Assembly: GCF_039543665.1 (NCBI RefSeq)
Contig: NZ_BAABKE010000003.1
Span: forward strand, 186,001-250,000
DNA length: 64,000 bases
Origin: Wohlfahrtiimonas larvae
Lineage (GTDB): Bacteria; Pseudomonadota; Gammaproteobacteria; Cardiobacteriales; Wohlfahrtiimonadaceae
Reading direction: 5' to 3'
Shown piece after piece: positions 47,467 to 56,818 of this stretch (the first letter of the stretch is position 1; each line of letters opens with the position of its first letter). The notes beneath the pieces are model-generated. The model was not told the DNA's origin. It worked only from the letters and a program-made list of their open reading frames with translations, and did not search any database. The translations under genes were made by a program, and so were the position numbers.

Positions 47467-48191
47467 TGAGTCGCTTACAAGGCAAAGTAATTTTAATCAC
47501 TGGCGTTACAGGTATGGTTGGTAGAAATAGCGCTTTAGCATTAGCTAAAGAAGGGGCGACAATCATTCTTTTAGGGCGTGAGAAAAAGAAAAATCTCATA
47601 GATGATTTGTATGATCAAATTGTTGCAGAAGGTGGCGCAGAACCTGCGATTCTATATATGGATTTTGCCAAATGTTCTAATGAAGATTTCTATGCACTCT
47701 ATGAAACATTAGAAACAGAATTCGGTAAATTGGATGGCATCATTCACACAGCTGCCAACTTGGGTAATTTAACACCATTAGCACATACCAATCCTGAAAA
47801 ATGGTTACTTAGTATCAATACAACATTGAATACGCCCTTTTACTTAACACAAGCATTATTACCATTATTGAATAAAGCGGATCAATTTGGCTCTGTAATT
47901 TTCTTTGATCACGCAGAAGTTGCAAGTGGCAATGAGGCTTATTGGGGCAGTTACGCTGTCGCTAAAGCGGGCTTATCAACATTGATGAAATTATTTGCTA
48001 CAGAATTTGAAGCACAAGGAAAATTACAGTTCAATAGCATTGATCCTGTCCGTTTAAACTCAGCTATGCGCTACAGCGTTTCGCCTTCTGGCAGTCGAGA
48101 TGCCAAAAATATTCAAGATGTTACTAAAATTATCATTAATCTTAATGATAGTGAAAAACCATTTATTACAGGCCAAACATTCACACTTTAG
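47466..48191 (+). CDS. yciK: YciK-like short-chain reductase
   Basis: SDR oxidoreductase of 241 residues. The cofactor motif TGVTGMVG starts near residue 12. The active-site Tyr and Lys lie in YAVAK near residue 162, and HTAANLGNLTPL is the YciK form of the NAG region. The catalytic role of YciK is not established. It overlaps ubiG by one base. In Pseudomonas a mupP-type phosphatase gene lies between ubiG and yciK; it is absent here. Confidence 0.9.
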   Translation: MSRLQGKVILITGVTGMVGRNSALALAKEGATIILLGREKKKNLIDDLYDQIVAEGGAEPAILYMDFAKCSNEDFYALYETLETEFGKLDGIIHTAANLGNLTPLAHTNPEKWLLSINTTLNTPFYLTQALLPLLNKADQFGSVIFFDHAEVASGNEAYWGSYAVAKAGLSTLMKLFATEFEAQGKLQFNSIDPVRLNSAMRYSVSPSGSRDAKNIQDVTKIIINLNDSEKPFITGQTFTL

Positions 48192-48219
48192 TCCCCACTC
48201 TTAATCAAGTCTATCTACC

Positions 48220-48249
48220 CAATGATCTCACAATTATGTGAGGTCATTG
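48220..48249 (+). other. 12-base hairpin between yciK and the M16 genes
   Basis: CAATGATCTCAC (48220-48231) pairs with GTGAGGTCATTG (48238-48249) with one G-U pair and a 6-base loop. No T run follows, so it may be a factor-dependent terminator or a leader structure for the peptidase genes. Confidence 0.4.
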
Positions 48250-48310
48250 AATTCAAAAGATACATTCAATCAACTATCATCATACGCACTTTCTAACTCA
48301 GGAGATCTAT

Positions 48311-49705
48311 ATGGCATTGCCGACGATTCAAAGTAGAAAAGGACTCAAACAAATCTTAGCAGCAACAACGCTTTCCATATTGGCAACAACAGCAATTGCA
48401 GGCCAAGATATGACAACTAATAACACTCATGAATTTACTTTAGACAATGGTTTAAAGCTCATTGTTCGTGAAGACCATCGCGCTCCTGTCGCGGTTACAA
48501 TGGTTTGGTATAAAGTAGGTTCAGTGGATGAACCTCGTGGCAAAGGTGGTTTATCTCATATGCTAGAACATATGATGTTTAAGGGCACGCCAACTTTAAA
48601 ACCTAATGAGCATTCAACAATCATTGCAAATCTAGGCGGCAAAGATAATGCTTTTACATCTTATGATTACACCGCATATTTTGAGATCTTACCAAGCTGG
48701 GAATTAGAAACGAGCTTACGTTTAGAATCTGATCGAATGGCAAATCTTGTATTAAAAGATGAAGATTTCACCCCTGAGCGCCAAGTTGTTGCTGAAGAGC
48801 GTCGCCAACGGACAGATAGCAATCCGCAATCATTATTCTATGAAGCATTCAATGCAACGGTGTGGACGACAAATGCATACAGGAATCCTATCATTGGTTG
48901 GATGCCAGAGATCCAAAGCTGGACATTGGATGATTTAAAATCTTGGTATAAGCAATTCTATCGTCCAAATAATGCAACTGTTGTTATTGTTGGCGATGTG
49001 GATGCCAAGAAAACCCATGAATTGGTGAATCAGTATTTTGGTAAAATTCCACGTGGTGAAGAAATCGTACGTGAAATTAACTTTGAAGTTCCTCAAAATG
49101 ATACTAAGTATATCGAAATGGCAACGCCAGCAAACTTACCTGTATTGTTTATGGCCTACAAGGTACCAAGTATTAACAGCACAGACAACAAACAAGAAGC
49201 TTATGCTTTATTGTTAGCCTCTGAAATCTTAAGTGGCAGCAACACAGCACGCTTACCTAAAAAAATGGTGCGTGAATCACAAAAATCATTGGATGCTTCT
49301 AGCTATTACAATGAAGGTTCCCGCTATGACACAACATTTATGCTAAGCGCTGTACCTGCCGATGGTGTTGAATTAGAAACATTAGAAGCTGAGATTAAAG
49401 CTGAAATTAAAAATCTTCAAACAACTTTAGTAGCTAAAGAAGAATTGAATAAAATTTTAACGGCTTATCGCACTAGTCAAATCTTTGCTAAAGATTCACT
49501 CTATTCACAAGCAATGTCGATCGGTTCTTCAGAAACCACTGGTGAAGGCTGGAGAAATCGCGAAAATCTTGTGTCATATCTCGAAAAAGTGACGCCTGAA
49601 GAGATTCAACAAGTGGCACAAAAATACTTAAATGATGGCAACTTAACAGTAGGACGCCTTCGTGCACATACTGCGCCTATAGAAGCTATCAATGAAGGAG
49701 AATAA
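48311..49705 (+). CDS. M16-family zinc metallopeptidase (active subunit)
   Basis: Exported peptidase of the pitrilysin/PqqL family, 464 residues. A signal peptide ends near TTAIAG. The inverted zinc motif HxxEH is HMLEH at residues 83-87, with the distal Glu in the VVAEERRQR region. AGGAG precedes the ATG. It pairs with the next gene, two bases downstream, as catalytic and non-catalytic halves of one enzyme. Substrates are probably periplasmic peptides. Confidence 0.93.
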   Translation: MALPTIQSRKGLKQILAATTLSILATTAIAGQDMTTNNTHEFTLDNGLKLIVREDHRAPVAVTMVWYKVGSVDEPRGKGGLSHMLEHMMFKGTPTLKPNEHSTIIANLGGKDNAFTSYDYTAYFEILPSWELETSLRLESDRMANLVLKDEDFTPERQVVAEERRQRTDSNPQSLFYEAFNATVWTTNAYRNPIIGWMPEIQSWTLDDLKSWYKQFYRPNNATVVIVGDVDAKKTHELVNQYFGKIPRGEEIVREINFEVPQNDTKYIEMATPANLPVLFMAYKVPSINSTDNKQEAYALLLASEILSGSNTARLPKKMVRESQKSLDASSYYNEGSRYDTTFMLSAVPADGVELETLEAEIKAEIKNLQTTLVAKEELNKILTAYRTSQIFAKDSLYSQAMSIGSSETTGEGWRNRENLVSYLEKVTPEEIQQVAQKYLNDGNLTVGRLRAHTAPIEAINEGE

Positions 49706-49707
49706 TC

Positions 49708-51021
49708 ATGTTAAAAAGAACCATTGCAATCATCATTGGTGTCAGCATCTCTTCTATTGTTATGGCGGCTGATATGAAATCTCGAATTCAAGAATGGCAA
49801 ACCGATGAAGGTGCCCGTGTACTTTTCATCGAAGCACCAGAAATCCCCATGGTGGATCTAATTATTTCCATGGATGCTGGTAGCTTTCGTGAAGGTAAGA
49901 ATTATGGTTTAGCAAGCATGACATCCCAGATGATGACATTAGGCACCAAAGATAAAGATGAAAATGAATTTTCTGAAGCATTAGAAAATTTAGGTAGCGC
50001 AATTTCTATTTCATCTGGCGTGACAAATACGGCAATCAAAGTACGCTCATTAACGGATGATACTGTATTGAACAGCACATTATCATTGTGGCGTGAAATG
50101 GTACAAGAACCACGTTTTGATGCTGAAATATTCCATCGTGAACGTACTCAATCCATCGATGCTCAAAAAGCACGCTTGGATAGCCCTGATGCAATCGCGA
50201 GCGAAACATTCAGTACATTGCTCTACCCTAATCAAATTCAAGGTGTGACAAGCGAAATGCTTCAAACATCTTTGAAAAAGATGAAAATTGAAGAACTGAA
50301 ACAGTTCCGTGATGATTATTATCATGCAACTGGGGCAAATATCATCATTGTAGGTGCATTAGACCGCACTGCTGCAGAAAAAATTAGCACCGGCATCAGT
50401 GAAGTTTTAGGCAAAGGCAAAGCATTGTCTAAAATTGAAGAGAAAGTGGAAAAAGTTAAACCACAAACTGTGCGTAAATATTTCAATAGCCCACAAAGCC
50501 GCATTGTAATGGGTCATGTAAGCATTGATCGTTTCAGCCCTGATTATTGGCCATTACTGTTAGGCAATCATGTTTTAGGTGGCAGCGGTTTAACATCATT
50601 ATTGATGATGGATATCCGTGAAAAACAAGGTTTAACGTACGGTATTTACAGCTATTTTGCACCTTCTTTCTTACATGGTCCATTCACGATTGGTTTATCC
50701 ACTAAAAATGAAAGTGTAGATCATGCCATCAAAGCAACAATTGAAGGCACTAAAGATTTTATTAAAAATGGGCCAAAAGATACGGATTTAGATCGTGCAA
50801 AAAATAACTTAATTGGTAGCTCTATTTTAAGTTTAAGTAGCAATAGCGGTTTAGCTGGTGCTTTACTTATGATTGCTCAATATGATCTACCTTTAGATTA
50901 TTATGATACGTATCCTGAAACTATTCGTGCAATTACGAAAGAAGAGATTCAGAAAGCATTCCAAAAGCATGTTCATCCTGATGATTTTGTAACAGTAATC
51001 GTTGGCGGCGAAGCACCATAA
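49708..51021 (+). CDS. M16-family peptidase-like protein (inactive partner)
   Basis: Exported protein of 437 residues with the M16 fold. The signal is MLKRTIAIIIGVSISSIVMA. The region equivalent to HxxEH reads TSQMMTLG, so the zinc site is missing. GSGLTSLLMMDIREKQGLTYG is the conserved substrate-side motif of inactive M16 subunits. AAGGAG precedes the ATG. Known pairs of this kind work as heterodimers. Confidence 0.92.
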   Translation: MLKRTIAIIIGVSISSIVMAADMKSRIQEWQTDEGARVLFIEAPEIPMVDLIISMDAGSFREGKNYGLASMTSQMMTLGTKDKDENEFSEALENLGSAISISSGVTNTAIKVRSLTDDTVLNSTLSLWREMVQEPRFDAEIFHRERTQSIDAQKARLDSPDAIASETFSTLLYPNQIQGVTSEMLQTSLKKMKIEELKQFRDDYYHATGANIIIVGALDRTAAEKISTGISEVLGKGKALSKIEEKVEKVKPQTVRKYFNSPQSRIVMGHVSIDRFSPDYWPLLLGNHVLGGSGLTSLLMMDIREKQGLTYGIYSYFAPSFLHGPFTIGLSTKNESVDHAIKATIEGTKDFIKNGPKDTDLDRAKNNLIGSSILSLSSNSGLAGALLMIAQYDLPLDYYDTYPETIRAITKEEIQKAFQKHVHPDDFVTVIVGGEAP

Positions 51022-51053
51022 TTCTGGATAATATCACTCAATAAAATCAATAA

Positions 51054-51082
51054 CAAAAGCTCCAATTTGGAGCTTTTGTTTA
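51054..51082 (+). terminator. Terminator after the M16 pair
   Basis: CAAAAGCTCCA (51054-51064) pairs with TGGAGCTTTTG (51068-51078) around three bases, and TTT follows. It starts 32 bases past the stop codon. Confidence 0.88.
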
Positions 51083-51211
51083 TTAAAGCATGAATAAAAT
51101 AAGTATTGCTTCTCTTATCACATTAAATTTGATAACTTCCCTGCCATATATTTCTTAATATTTCCCTATTAAGTGAAATATCAAATAACAGTTAAACATG
51201 AAGGAAAAAAT

Positions 51212-51940
51212 ATGCGTTTAAACAAATTTATCAGTGAATCTGGTAAAACATCTAGGCGTGGTGCAGATAAATTAATTGAAGAAGGCCGTGTCAAAATCAA
51301 TGGCAAGAAAGCTAAGATTGGCGATCAAGTCAATCCTGGTGATAAAGTCCTTGTGGATGGTGCTTTAATTGAAGAAGTGGCAAGCCCACAAAGTTTTGTT
51401 TATATTGCATTGAATAAACCTGTTGGCATCACAAGTACCACTGAAAAAAATGTGAAAGGCAACATTGTTGATTTCATGAATTACCCAACGCGTATTTTCC
51501 ATATCGGTCGTTTAGATAAAGATTCAGAAGGCTTAATCCTAATGACGGATGACGGTGATATCGTAAATGAGATATTGCGCTCTGAAAACAAGCATGAAAA
51601 AGAATACATTGTTTCGGTAGATCGCCCCATCACTGATGAATTTGTGCAAAAAATGTCTGCTGGTGTAAAAATCTTAGGTACTAAAACATTGCCATGTAAA
51701 GTGAAGCAATTATCCAGTAATGAGTTCAATATCATTTTAATGCAAGGCTTGAATCGCCAAATTCGTAGAATGTGTGAAACGCTTGGCTACAATGTCACAA
51801 GCTTGAAAAGATTACGCATCATGAACATTGAACTCGGTAAATTACCTGTAGGCGAATGGCGCTATTTAACTGGCAAAGAGCAAGATGAATTATTTGAAGA
51901 TCTCGGTTATGGCACTCAAACCACCAAGTGGACCCCATAA
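51212..51940 (+). CDS. rluF: 23S rRNA pseudouridine synthase RluF
   Basis: Makes pseudouridine at 23S U2604 in E. coli. It is 242 residues from the ATG at 51212, which has AAGGA upstream. An S4 domain covers residues 1-55, then HIGRLDKDSEGL holds catalytic Asp102. RluF hallmarks are VQG-like MQGLNRQIRRMCE and RIMN. It lacks the basic C-terminal tail of E. coli RluF (290 residues). Confidence 0.93.
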   Translation: MRLNKFISESGKTSRRGADKLIEEGRVKINGKKAKIGDQVNPGDKVLVDGALIEEVASPQSFVYIALNKPVGITSTTEKNVKGNIVDFMNYPTRIFHIGRLDKDSEGLILMTDDGDIVNEILRSENKHEKEYIVSVDRPITDEFVQKMSAGVKILGTKTLPCKVKQLSSNEFNIILMQGLNRQIRRMCETLGYNVTSLKRLRIMNIELGKLPVGEWRYLTGKEQDELFEDLGYGTQTTKWTP

Positions 51941-51972
51941 GATATAGTGCAATAATTTTAAAAAACTCTAAA

Positions 51973-52000
51973 AGCTATCCTTCTGTAAAGAAGAATAGCT
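51973..52000. terminator. Hairpin between convergent rluF and rhlE
   Basis: AGCTAT/ATAGCT and CTTCT/AGAAG form a stem with one mismatch and a GTAA loop. A TTTTTT run lies within reach on the minus strand. It is a probable terminator for rhlE and perhaps rluF. Confidence 0.5.
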
Positions 52001-52024
52001 ATATTAATAAGAACATTAAAGTGC

Positions 52025-53173
52025 TTAATGCTCTGTTGGCTCAAAGCCTTTAATATTCATTCTCTGGATTGTTTTACCCAAAAGCTTTTCAATATCTTTT
52101 AGTAATTCTAATTCTTCTGCACCACATAATGAAATCGCTTCACCTTTAGCATCCGCACGCCCTGTTCTACCAATGCGATGCACATAATCTTCAGCTTGAT
52201 CAGGTAGATCATAATTCACAACATAAGGTAACTCTGCAATATCTAAACCACGCGCCACAATATCCGTTGCCAATAACACACGAATATTCCCTGCTTTAAA
52301 TTCTGATAATGCGCGTGTTCTCGCACCTTGGCTTTTATTACCATGAATCGCCAATGTCACAATGCCTTTTTTATTCAGATGCTCTGTTAAACGATTTGTA
52401 CCATGCTTTGTGCGACAAAATACCAAAACTTGTGACCAATTATTTTCTGTAATCAAATGCGCCAACAACTCACGCTTACGGCTTTTATCCACCATATGAA
52501 TGTGCTGTGTAATTTGGTCAGGTGTTGGTTTATAGCTTTCAATTTCAATCATTTCAGGCTTAAATAATAAACCTTCTGCAAGCTTTTTGATCTCTTTAGA
52601 GAAAGTTGCAGAGAATAATAGATTTTGGCGTCTTTTTGGCAATTTAGCCAAAATTCTCTTAATATCATGAATGAAACCCATATCAAGCATGCGATCTGCT
52701 TCATCCAACACTAAGTATTCAACATTGGATAAATCTACTGCATTCTTCTGCTCTAAATCCAATAATCGCCCTGGTGTTGCAATCAATACATCGACACCAC
52801 CGCGAAGTTTCATCATTTGTGGATTAATACTCACACCACCAAATACAGTCAATGAGCGAAGTTTTAAATGCTTGCTATAAGCCACAACATTTTCACCAAT
52901 TTGCGCAGCCAACTCACGTGTTGGCGATAAAATCAAAGCACGAATAGGTCGTTTTTTTGTTTCTTGCTTCAATGATCTTTGGTGCAATTTCTGTAAAATT
53001 GGTAATGTGAAACTTGCTGTTTTTCCTGTGCCCGTTTGTGCACAAGCCATCACATCTCGCCCCTTTAAGACAACAGGAATCGCTTCTCTTTGAATCGGTG
53101 TTGGTTCTGTATAACCCACATCATTCAACGCTGTCAGTAATTCCTTACATAAACCTAAATCATTAAAGGACAT
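52025..53173 (-). CDS. rhlE: DEAD-box RNA helicase RhlE
   Basis: ATP-dependent RNA helicase for ribosome assembly or RNA decay, 382 residues. Motif I AQTGTGKT is at 45-52, with DEAD in LVLDEADRMLDMGF, SAT in LFSATFS, and HRIGRTGR. The phrase MLDMGFIHDIKRILAKLP is RhlE-like. It lacks a long basic C-terminal tail. GGAG lies about 11 bases before this ATG; a TTG one codon earlier would have better spacing. Confidence 0.93.
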   Translation of the reverse strand: MSFNDLGLCKELLTALNDVGYTEPTPIQREAIPVVLKGRDVMACAQTGTGKTASFTLPILQKLHQRSLKQETKKRPIRALILSPTRELAAQIGENVVAYSKHLKLRSLTVFGGVSINPQMMKLRGGVDVLIATPGRLLDLEQKNAVDLSNVEYLVLDEADRMLDMGFIHDIKRILAKLPKRRQNLLFSATFSKEIKKLAEGLLFKPEMIEIESYKPTPDQITQHIHMVDKSRKRELLAHLITENNWSQVLVFCRTKHGTNRLTEHLNKKGIVTLAIHGNKSQGARTRALSEFKAGNIRVLLATDIVARGLDIAELPYVVNYDLPDQAEDYVHRIGRTGRADAKGEAISLCGAEELELLKDIEKLLGKTIQRMNIKGFEPTEH

Positions 53174-53295
53174 CAAAATTAAAACTCCACTGCCTGTATA
53201 AAATAAAGTGCATATGGTACAGGAATTTATCTAAAAGTCTTTGGAAAAGATTTAATAGTGTGATGTATAAAATTATCTTCTACCTAAATAACAAA

Positions 53296-53985
53296 CTATT
53301 TCTTAAACTTTGCAACAAATGCATCATGCGCACTGACTTCATCAGCATTAGCATAAATCACTCGTGTTTTATCAGAAGGAACCTTAGCTGTATCTGCAAG
53401 TGCTGCCATTAGGTTCTGAGAAACCTCTACTGATTGCTCTATCGCTGTATCGCCACCAAACAGAGAATCCTGCCCGCCCGTCATTACCAAATACACTTGC
53501 GCAAGGATCTCTGAGTCCAATAGTGCGCCATGCAATGTACGTTTTGAGTTATCAATCCCTAAACGTTTACACAACGCATCCAAGCTATTGCGCTGTCCTG
53601 GATACATATCACGTGCAACTTTCAAGCTATCAATCACGCTGCATTGGCTGGATAAAGATTTTAATCCAATGTTTTCTAGCTCATGATCTAAGAACTTCAT
53701 ATCAAAGGCTGCGTTATGAATGATCAGCTCGCCACCATCAATATAATTCACAAAGTCTTGAGCAATTTTTGCAAACACAGGCTTATCACTCAAAAACTCT
53801 TCACTCAATCCATGAACGTTGAAAGCTTCTACAGGCATATCACGCTCAGGATTGATATAAACATGAAAATGATTGCCTGTCAGCATCCGATCAACCATTT
53901 CCACACAACCAATTTCAACAATTCGATCACCAGTTGCAGGATCCATCCCTGTAGTTTCTGTATCTAATACGATTTGCCTACTCAT
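53296..53985 (-). CDS. dnaQ: DNA polymerase III epsilon subunit (proofreading)
   Basis: 3'-5' exonuclease of the replicase, 229 residues. The ExoI motif LDTETTG holds Asp8 and Glu10. ExoII is HNAAFDMKFL, and ExoIII is TLHGALLDSEILAQVYL. A C-terminal tail binds the polymerase subunit in E. coli. It overlaps rnhA by 8 bases and ends the lgt-thyA-rnhA-dnaQ operon. The rnhA-dnaQ pairing is the usual one, although here both genes share a strand. Confidence 0.95.
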   Translation of the reverse strand: MSRQIVLDTETTGMDPATGDRIVEIGCVEMVDRMLTGNHFHVYINPERDMPVEAFNVHGLSEEFLSDKPVFAKIAQDFVNYIDGGELIIHNAAFDMKFLDHELENIGLKSLSSQCSVIDSLKVARDMYPGQRNSLDALCKRLGIDNSKRTLHGALLDSEILAQVYLVMTGGQDSLFGGDTAIEQSVEVSQNLMAALADTAKVPSDKTRVIYANADEVSAHDAFVAKFKK

Positions 53986-54436
53986 CGCTCAATCCTTTTT
54001 CATTCTTCACAGCACTTGTCGCCAATTCATCTGCCCGTTCATTTTCAGGATGCCCCGCATGCCCTTTCACCCATTGCCAATCAATAGATGTATGACGATC
54101 ACGCTCAGCCACTAACAACTTCCATAGTTCAACATTTTTCACAGGTTGATTACTTGCAGTTTTCCAGCCACGTGCAATCCAGCCATTCACCCATTCATTA
54201 ATGCCTTGTTGAACATAACGAGAATCTGTAATCAACACAACATCACAAGGTTTTTTAAGTGCTTGCAATCCTTTGATTGCACCCATGAGTTCCATGCGGT
54301 TATTAGTGGTATCAGGATCATAACCAGATAATTCTTTAGTGTGACCACGAAATTTTAAAATCACACCCCAGCCACCTTTACCAGGATTTCCGCTACAAGC
54401 ACCATCCGTATAGATATAAACTTTATTATCCATCAT
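53978..54436 (-). CDS. rnhA: Ribonuclease HI
   Basis: Degrades the RNA strand of RNA-DNA hybrids, 152 residues. Catalytic residues are Asp11 in YTDGACSGNPG, Glu49 in NNRMEL and Asp71 in LITDSRYV, with the final Asp in NERADELA. Its ATG overlaps the thyA stop by one base. Confidence 0.97.
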   Translation of the reverse strand: MMDNKVYIYTDGACSGNPGKGGWGVILKFRGHTKELSGYDPDTTNNRMELMGAIKGLQALKKPCDVVLITDSRYVQQGINEWVNGWIARGWKTASNQPVKNVELWKLLVAERDRHTSIDWQWVKGHAGHPENERADELATSAVKNEKGLSDE

Positions 54437-55230
54437 TATACTGCAACAACTGCTTTGATATGAGGGTGAGATTCGTAATTCACTAATTCAAAATCATCAA
54501 ATTGAAAGCTAAAAATATCTTTCTTTTCAGGATTAATTTTTAACTGTGGCAACAATAATGGTTCACGGCTTAACTGCAAATCTGCTTGCTCCAAGTGATT
54601 AGAATACAAATGACAATCACCGCCAGTCCAAACAAAATCACCTACTTCTAAATCACAAACTTGAGCCATCATGTGCGTTAAAATCGCGTAGCTTGCAATA
54701 TTAAATGGTACACCTAAGAAAATATCTGCAGAACGTTGATATAACTGACATGATAATTTTCCATCTGCCACATAAAATTGGAACAATAAATGACAAGGAG
54801 GTAATGCCATTTTATCCAACTCACCCACATTCCAAGCATTAACAATCATACGACGAGAATTTGGATTATTCTTAATTTGATCTACAACTTCTGAAATTTG
54901 ATCAATATAGCGACCATCAGCTGTTGGCCAACTACGCCACTGCTTACCATAAACAGGACCTAAATCACCATTTTCATCAGCCCATTCATTCCAAATACGC
55001 ACACCATTATCCGTCAGATATTGAATATTCGTATTACCTTGTAAAAACCACAATAACTCATGAAGAATAGACTTCAAATGTAATTTTTTAGTCGTTAATA
55101 ATGGAAATCCCTCTTGTAAATTAAAACGCATCTGATGACCAAAAATAGAATAAGTGCCCGTACCTGTGCGATCTTCCTTAAATGCACCTTCTGTCTTAAC
55201 TTTTGCCAATAAATCTAAATACGCTTTCAT
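54436..55230 (-). CDS. thyA: Thymidylate synthase
   Basis: Methylates dUMP to dTMP using methylene-tetrahydrofolate, 264 residues, the E. coli length. The nucleophile Cys146 lies in ALPPCHLLFQFYV, and the phosphate-binding RRMIVNAWN is present. It overlaps lgt by 4 bases and rnhA by one, so translation of the four genes is coupled. Confidence 0.98.
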   Translation of the reverse strand: MKAYLDLLAKVKTEGAFKEDRTGTGTYSIFGHQMRFNLQEGFPLLTTKKLHLKSILHELLWFLQGNTNIQYLTDNGVRIWNEWADENGDLGPVYGKQWRSWPTADGRYIDQISEVVDQIKNNPNSRRMIVNAWNVGELDKMALPPCHLLFQFYVADGKLSCQLYQRSADIFLGVPFNIASYAILTHMMAQVCDLEVGDFVWTGGDCHLYSNHLEQADLQLSREPLLLPQLKINPEKKDIFSFQFDDFELVNYESHPHIKAVVAV

Positions 55231-56045
55231 TTCAAACCTTTATTACGATATGCAAACAACATTAATCCTAAACCTACAACTATCATTGGAACACATAAAA
55301 TCATTCCTGTTGTTAACCATTCTGTGCCTAAACGATATCCCAAATGGGCATCTGGCTCACGGAAGAATTCTACAACAAAGCGAGCAATACCATACCCTGC
55401 TAAAAACAATCCTGATGCCGCACAACGAGGGCGAGCTTTATTGGTATACCACCACAATACAATGAATAATAATAATCCTTCAGTGATGGCTTCATATAAT
55501 TGTGAAGGATGCCTATAAATTAAATTACCTACAGTCGGCGCCTGCTCAAAAAGTACCCCCCAAGTTTGATCTGTATATTTACCCCATAATTCGCCATTAA
55601 TAAAATTACCAATACGGCCAAAAAATAGCCCTAAAGGCAATAATGGCGCAAAGAAATCTGTAATTTGCCAAAAACTTTTTTCTATTTTTTTACGAACTAG
55701 TAGTGCAGCTACTAATGTACCCAGCAATCCACCATGAAAGCTCATACCACTCCATTCAATGGTTTGCCCATTCCACCCTAGAATGAATAATGGATTTTGT
55801 AGAACTTGCTCCCAACCATAAAAAACAGCATACCCAATTCTGCCACCCAATACCGCACCAATAAACATATAAAATGCAGCATCACCAACATTATCTTTCG
55901 TCCATATTGATTCTGGTTTTTTAGCTCTATAATTACCTAAACCGATCGCAATCAATAAAGCAACGATATACATTAAAGAGTACCAACGCACTGCAATAGG
56001 ACCAATCGAAAAAATGATGGGGTCAAAATCTGCTGTAAAAATCAT
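55227..56045 (-). CDS. lgt: Prolipoprotein diacylglyceryl transferase
   Basis: Inner-membrane enzyme adding diacylglycerol to lipoprotein cysteines, 272 residues and about seven helices. The Lgt signature GRIGNFINGELWG and the motif MSFHGGLLG are present. It is the first gene of lgt-thyA-rnhA-dnaQ; the lgt-thyA pair is a common gammaproteobacterial order. Confidence 0.97.
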   Translation of the reverse strand: MIFTADFDPIIFSIGPIAVRWYSLMYIVALLIAIGLGNYRAKKPESIWTKDNVGDAAFYMFIGAVLGGRIGYAVFYGWEQVLQNPLFILGWNGQTIEWSGMSFHGGLLGTLVAALLVRKKIEKSFWQITDFFAPLLPLGLFFGRIGNFINGELWGKYTDQTWGVLFEQAPTVGNLIYRHPSQLYEAITEGLLLFIVLWWYTNKARPRCAASGLFLAGYGIARFVVEFFREPDAHLGYRLGTEWLTTGMILCVPMIVVGLGLMLFAYRNKGLK

Positions 56046-56065
56046 CTCTATTACCTGTTTTCAAT

Positions 56066-56097
56066 AAAAAAGGGCTAATAAAAGTTAGCCCTTTTTT
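56066..56097 (-). terminator. Terminator after dsbA
   Basis: GGGCTAA (56072-56078) pairs with TTAGCCC (56085-56091), extended by flanking A and T tracts, 20 bases after the dsbA stop. It separates dsbA from lgt. Confidence 0.92.
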
Positions 56098-56116
56098 AAC
56101 TATGAAATAAATATTA

Positions 56117-56794
56117 TTACTCTGCTTGTGCAGGTACTGCTTCCGCTTGTTTTTTTGCTAAAAGCTCTTTAGATACCTCATCAACTGCTTCAACAATTTC
56201 AGCATACGATGTTGCACGTGAAGTTTCACCATTCACCAAATATTTACCATCAATGATAAATACAGGCGTGTAATCAACCTTATACTGATTTTGAACCAAA
56301 TCTAAAGCACGATTATAGCTAGAAGTCACTGGGAATGAATTCCATAATTTAGCAAACTCTTCTGCATTAATACCAGCATTCTTTGCCAAATATGCAGCAA
56401 TAGCATCTTTATCGAATGCACGCAAACGATCAACCATTGTTGCTTTATACATAACTGGATGACCTTCTTCTACTTTATCCATAGCTTCTAAAGTAAAATA
56501 AGTACGTGCTAAACTTTCCCAAACGCCTTCTCCTGGCATTTGAATACGTACAAAATTAACATCTGCTGGCTTAGATTTTAACCAATTCGCAACAGGCGCT
56601 TCTAACTGATAACAATGTCCACATGTATAAGAAAAAACCTCCACCACTTCTACTTGTGCAGGATTAGAGGTTTTCACCAATTGAGCTGGCTCTGATAATT
56701 CAATAAATTTAGGTTGTGCATAAGCCGCCATAAACATCGTGCCTGCTAATACAACAGAACCAACCACTTTTTGTGAAATAGATTTAAACGACAT
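56117..56794 (-). CDS. dsbA: Thiol:disulfide interchange protein DsbA
   Basis: Periplasmic oxidase that forms disulfides in exported proteins, 225 residues. A signal peptide ends at AAYAQ, the active site is CGHC at 58-61 (the E. coli motif is CPHC), and the cis-proline lies in DYTPVFIIDG. A short Ala/Gln-rich tail follows. It is 24 bases after the cytochrome gene, as in Pseudomonas. Confidence 0.94.
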   Translation of the reverse strand: MSFKSISQKVVGSVVLAGTMFMAAYAQPKFIELSEPAQLVKTSNPAQVEVVEVFSYTCGHCYQLEAPVANWLKSKPADVNFVRIQMPGEGVWESLARTYFTLEAMDKVEEGHPVMYKATMVDRLRAFDKDAIAAYLAKNAGINAEEFAKLWNSFPVTSSYNRALDLVQNQYKVDYTPVFIIDGKYLVNGETSRATSYAEIVEAVDEVSKELLAKKQAEAVPAQAE

Positions 56795-56818
56795 ATGATT
56801 ACTCTCTATTAATAAATT

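Noticed and set aside
49708..51021. Second M16 gene as an active metalloprotease
   Set aside because: The HxxEH zinc motif is missing at the expected place, so it is treated as the inactive partner.
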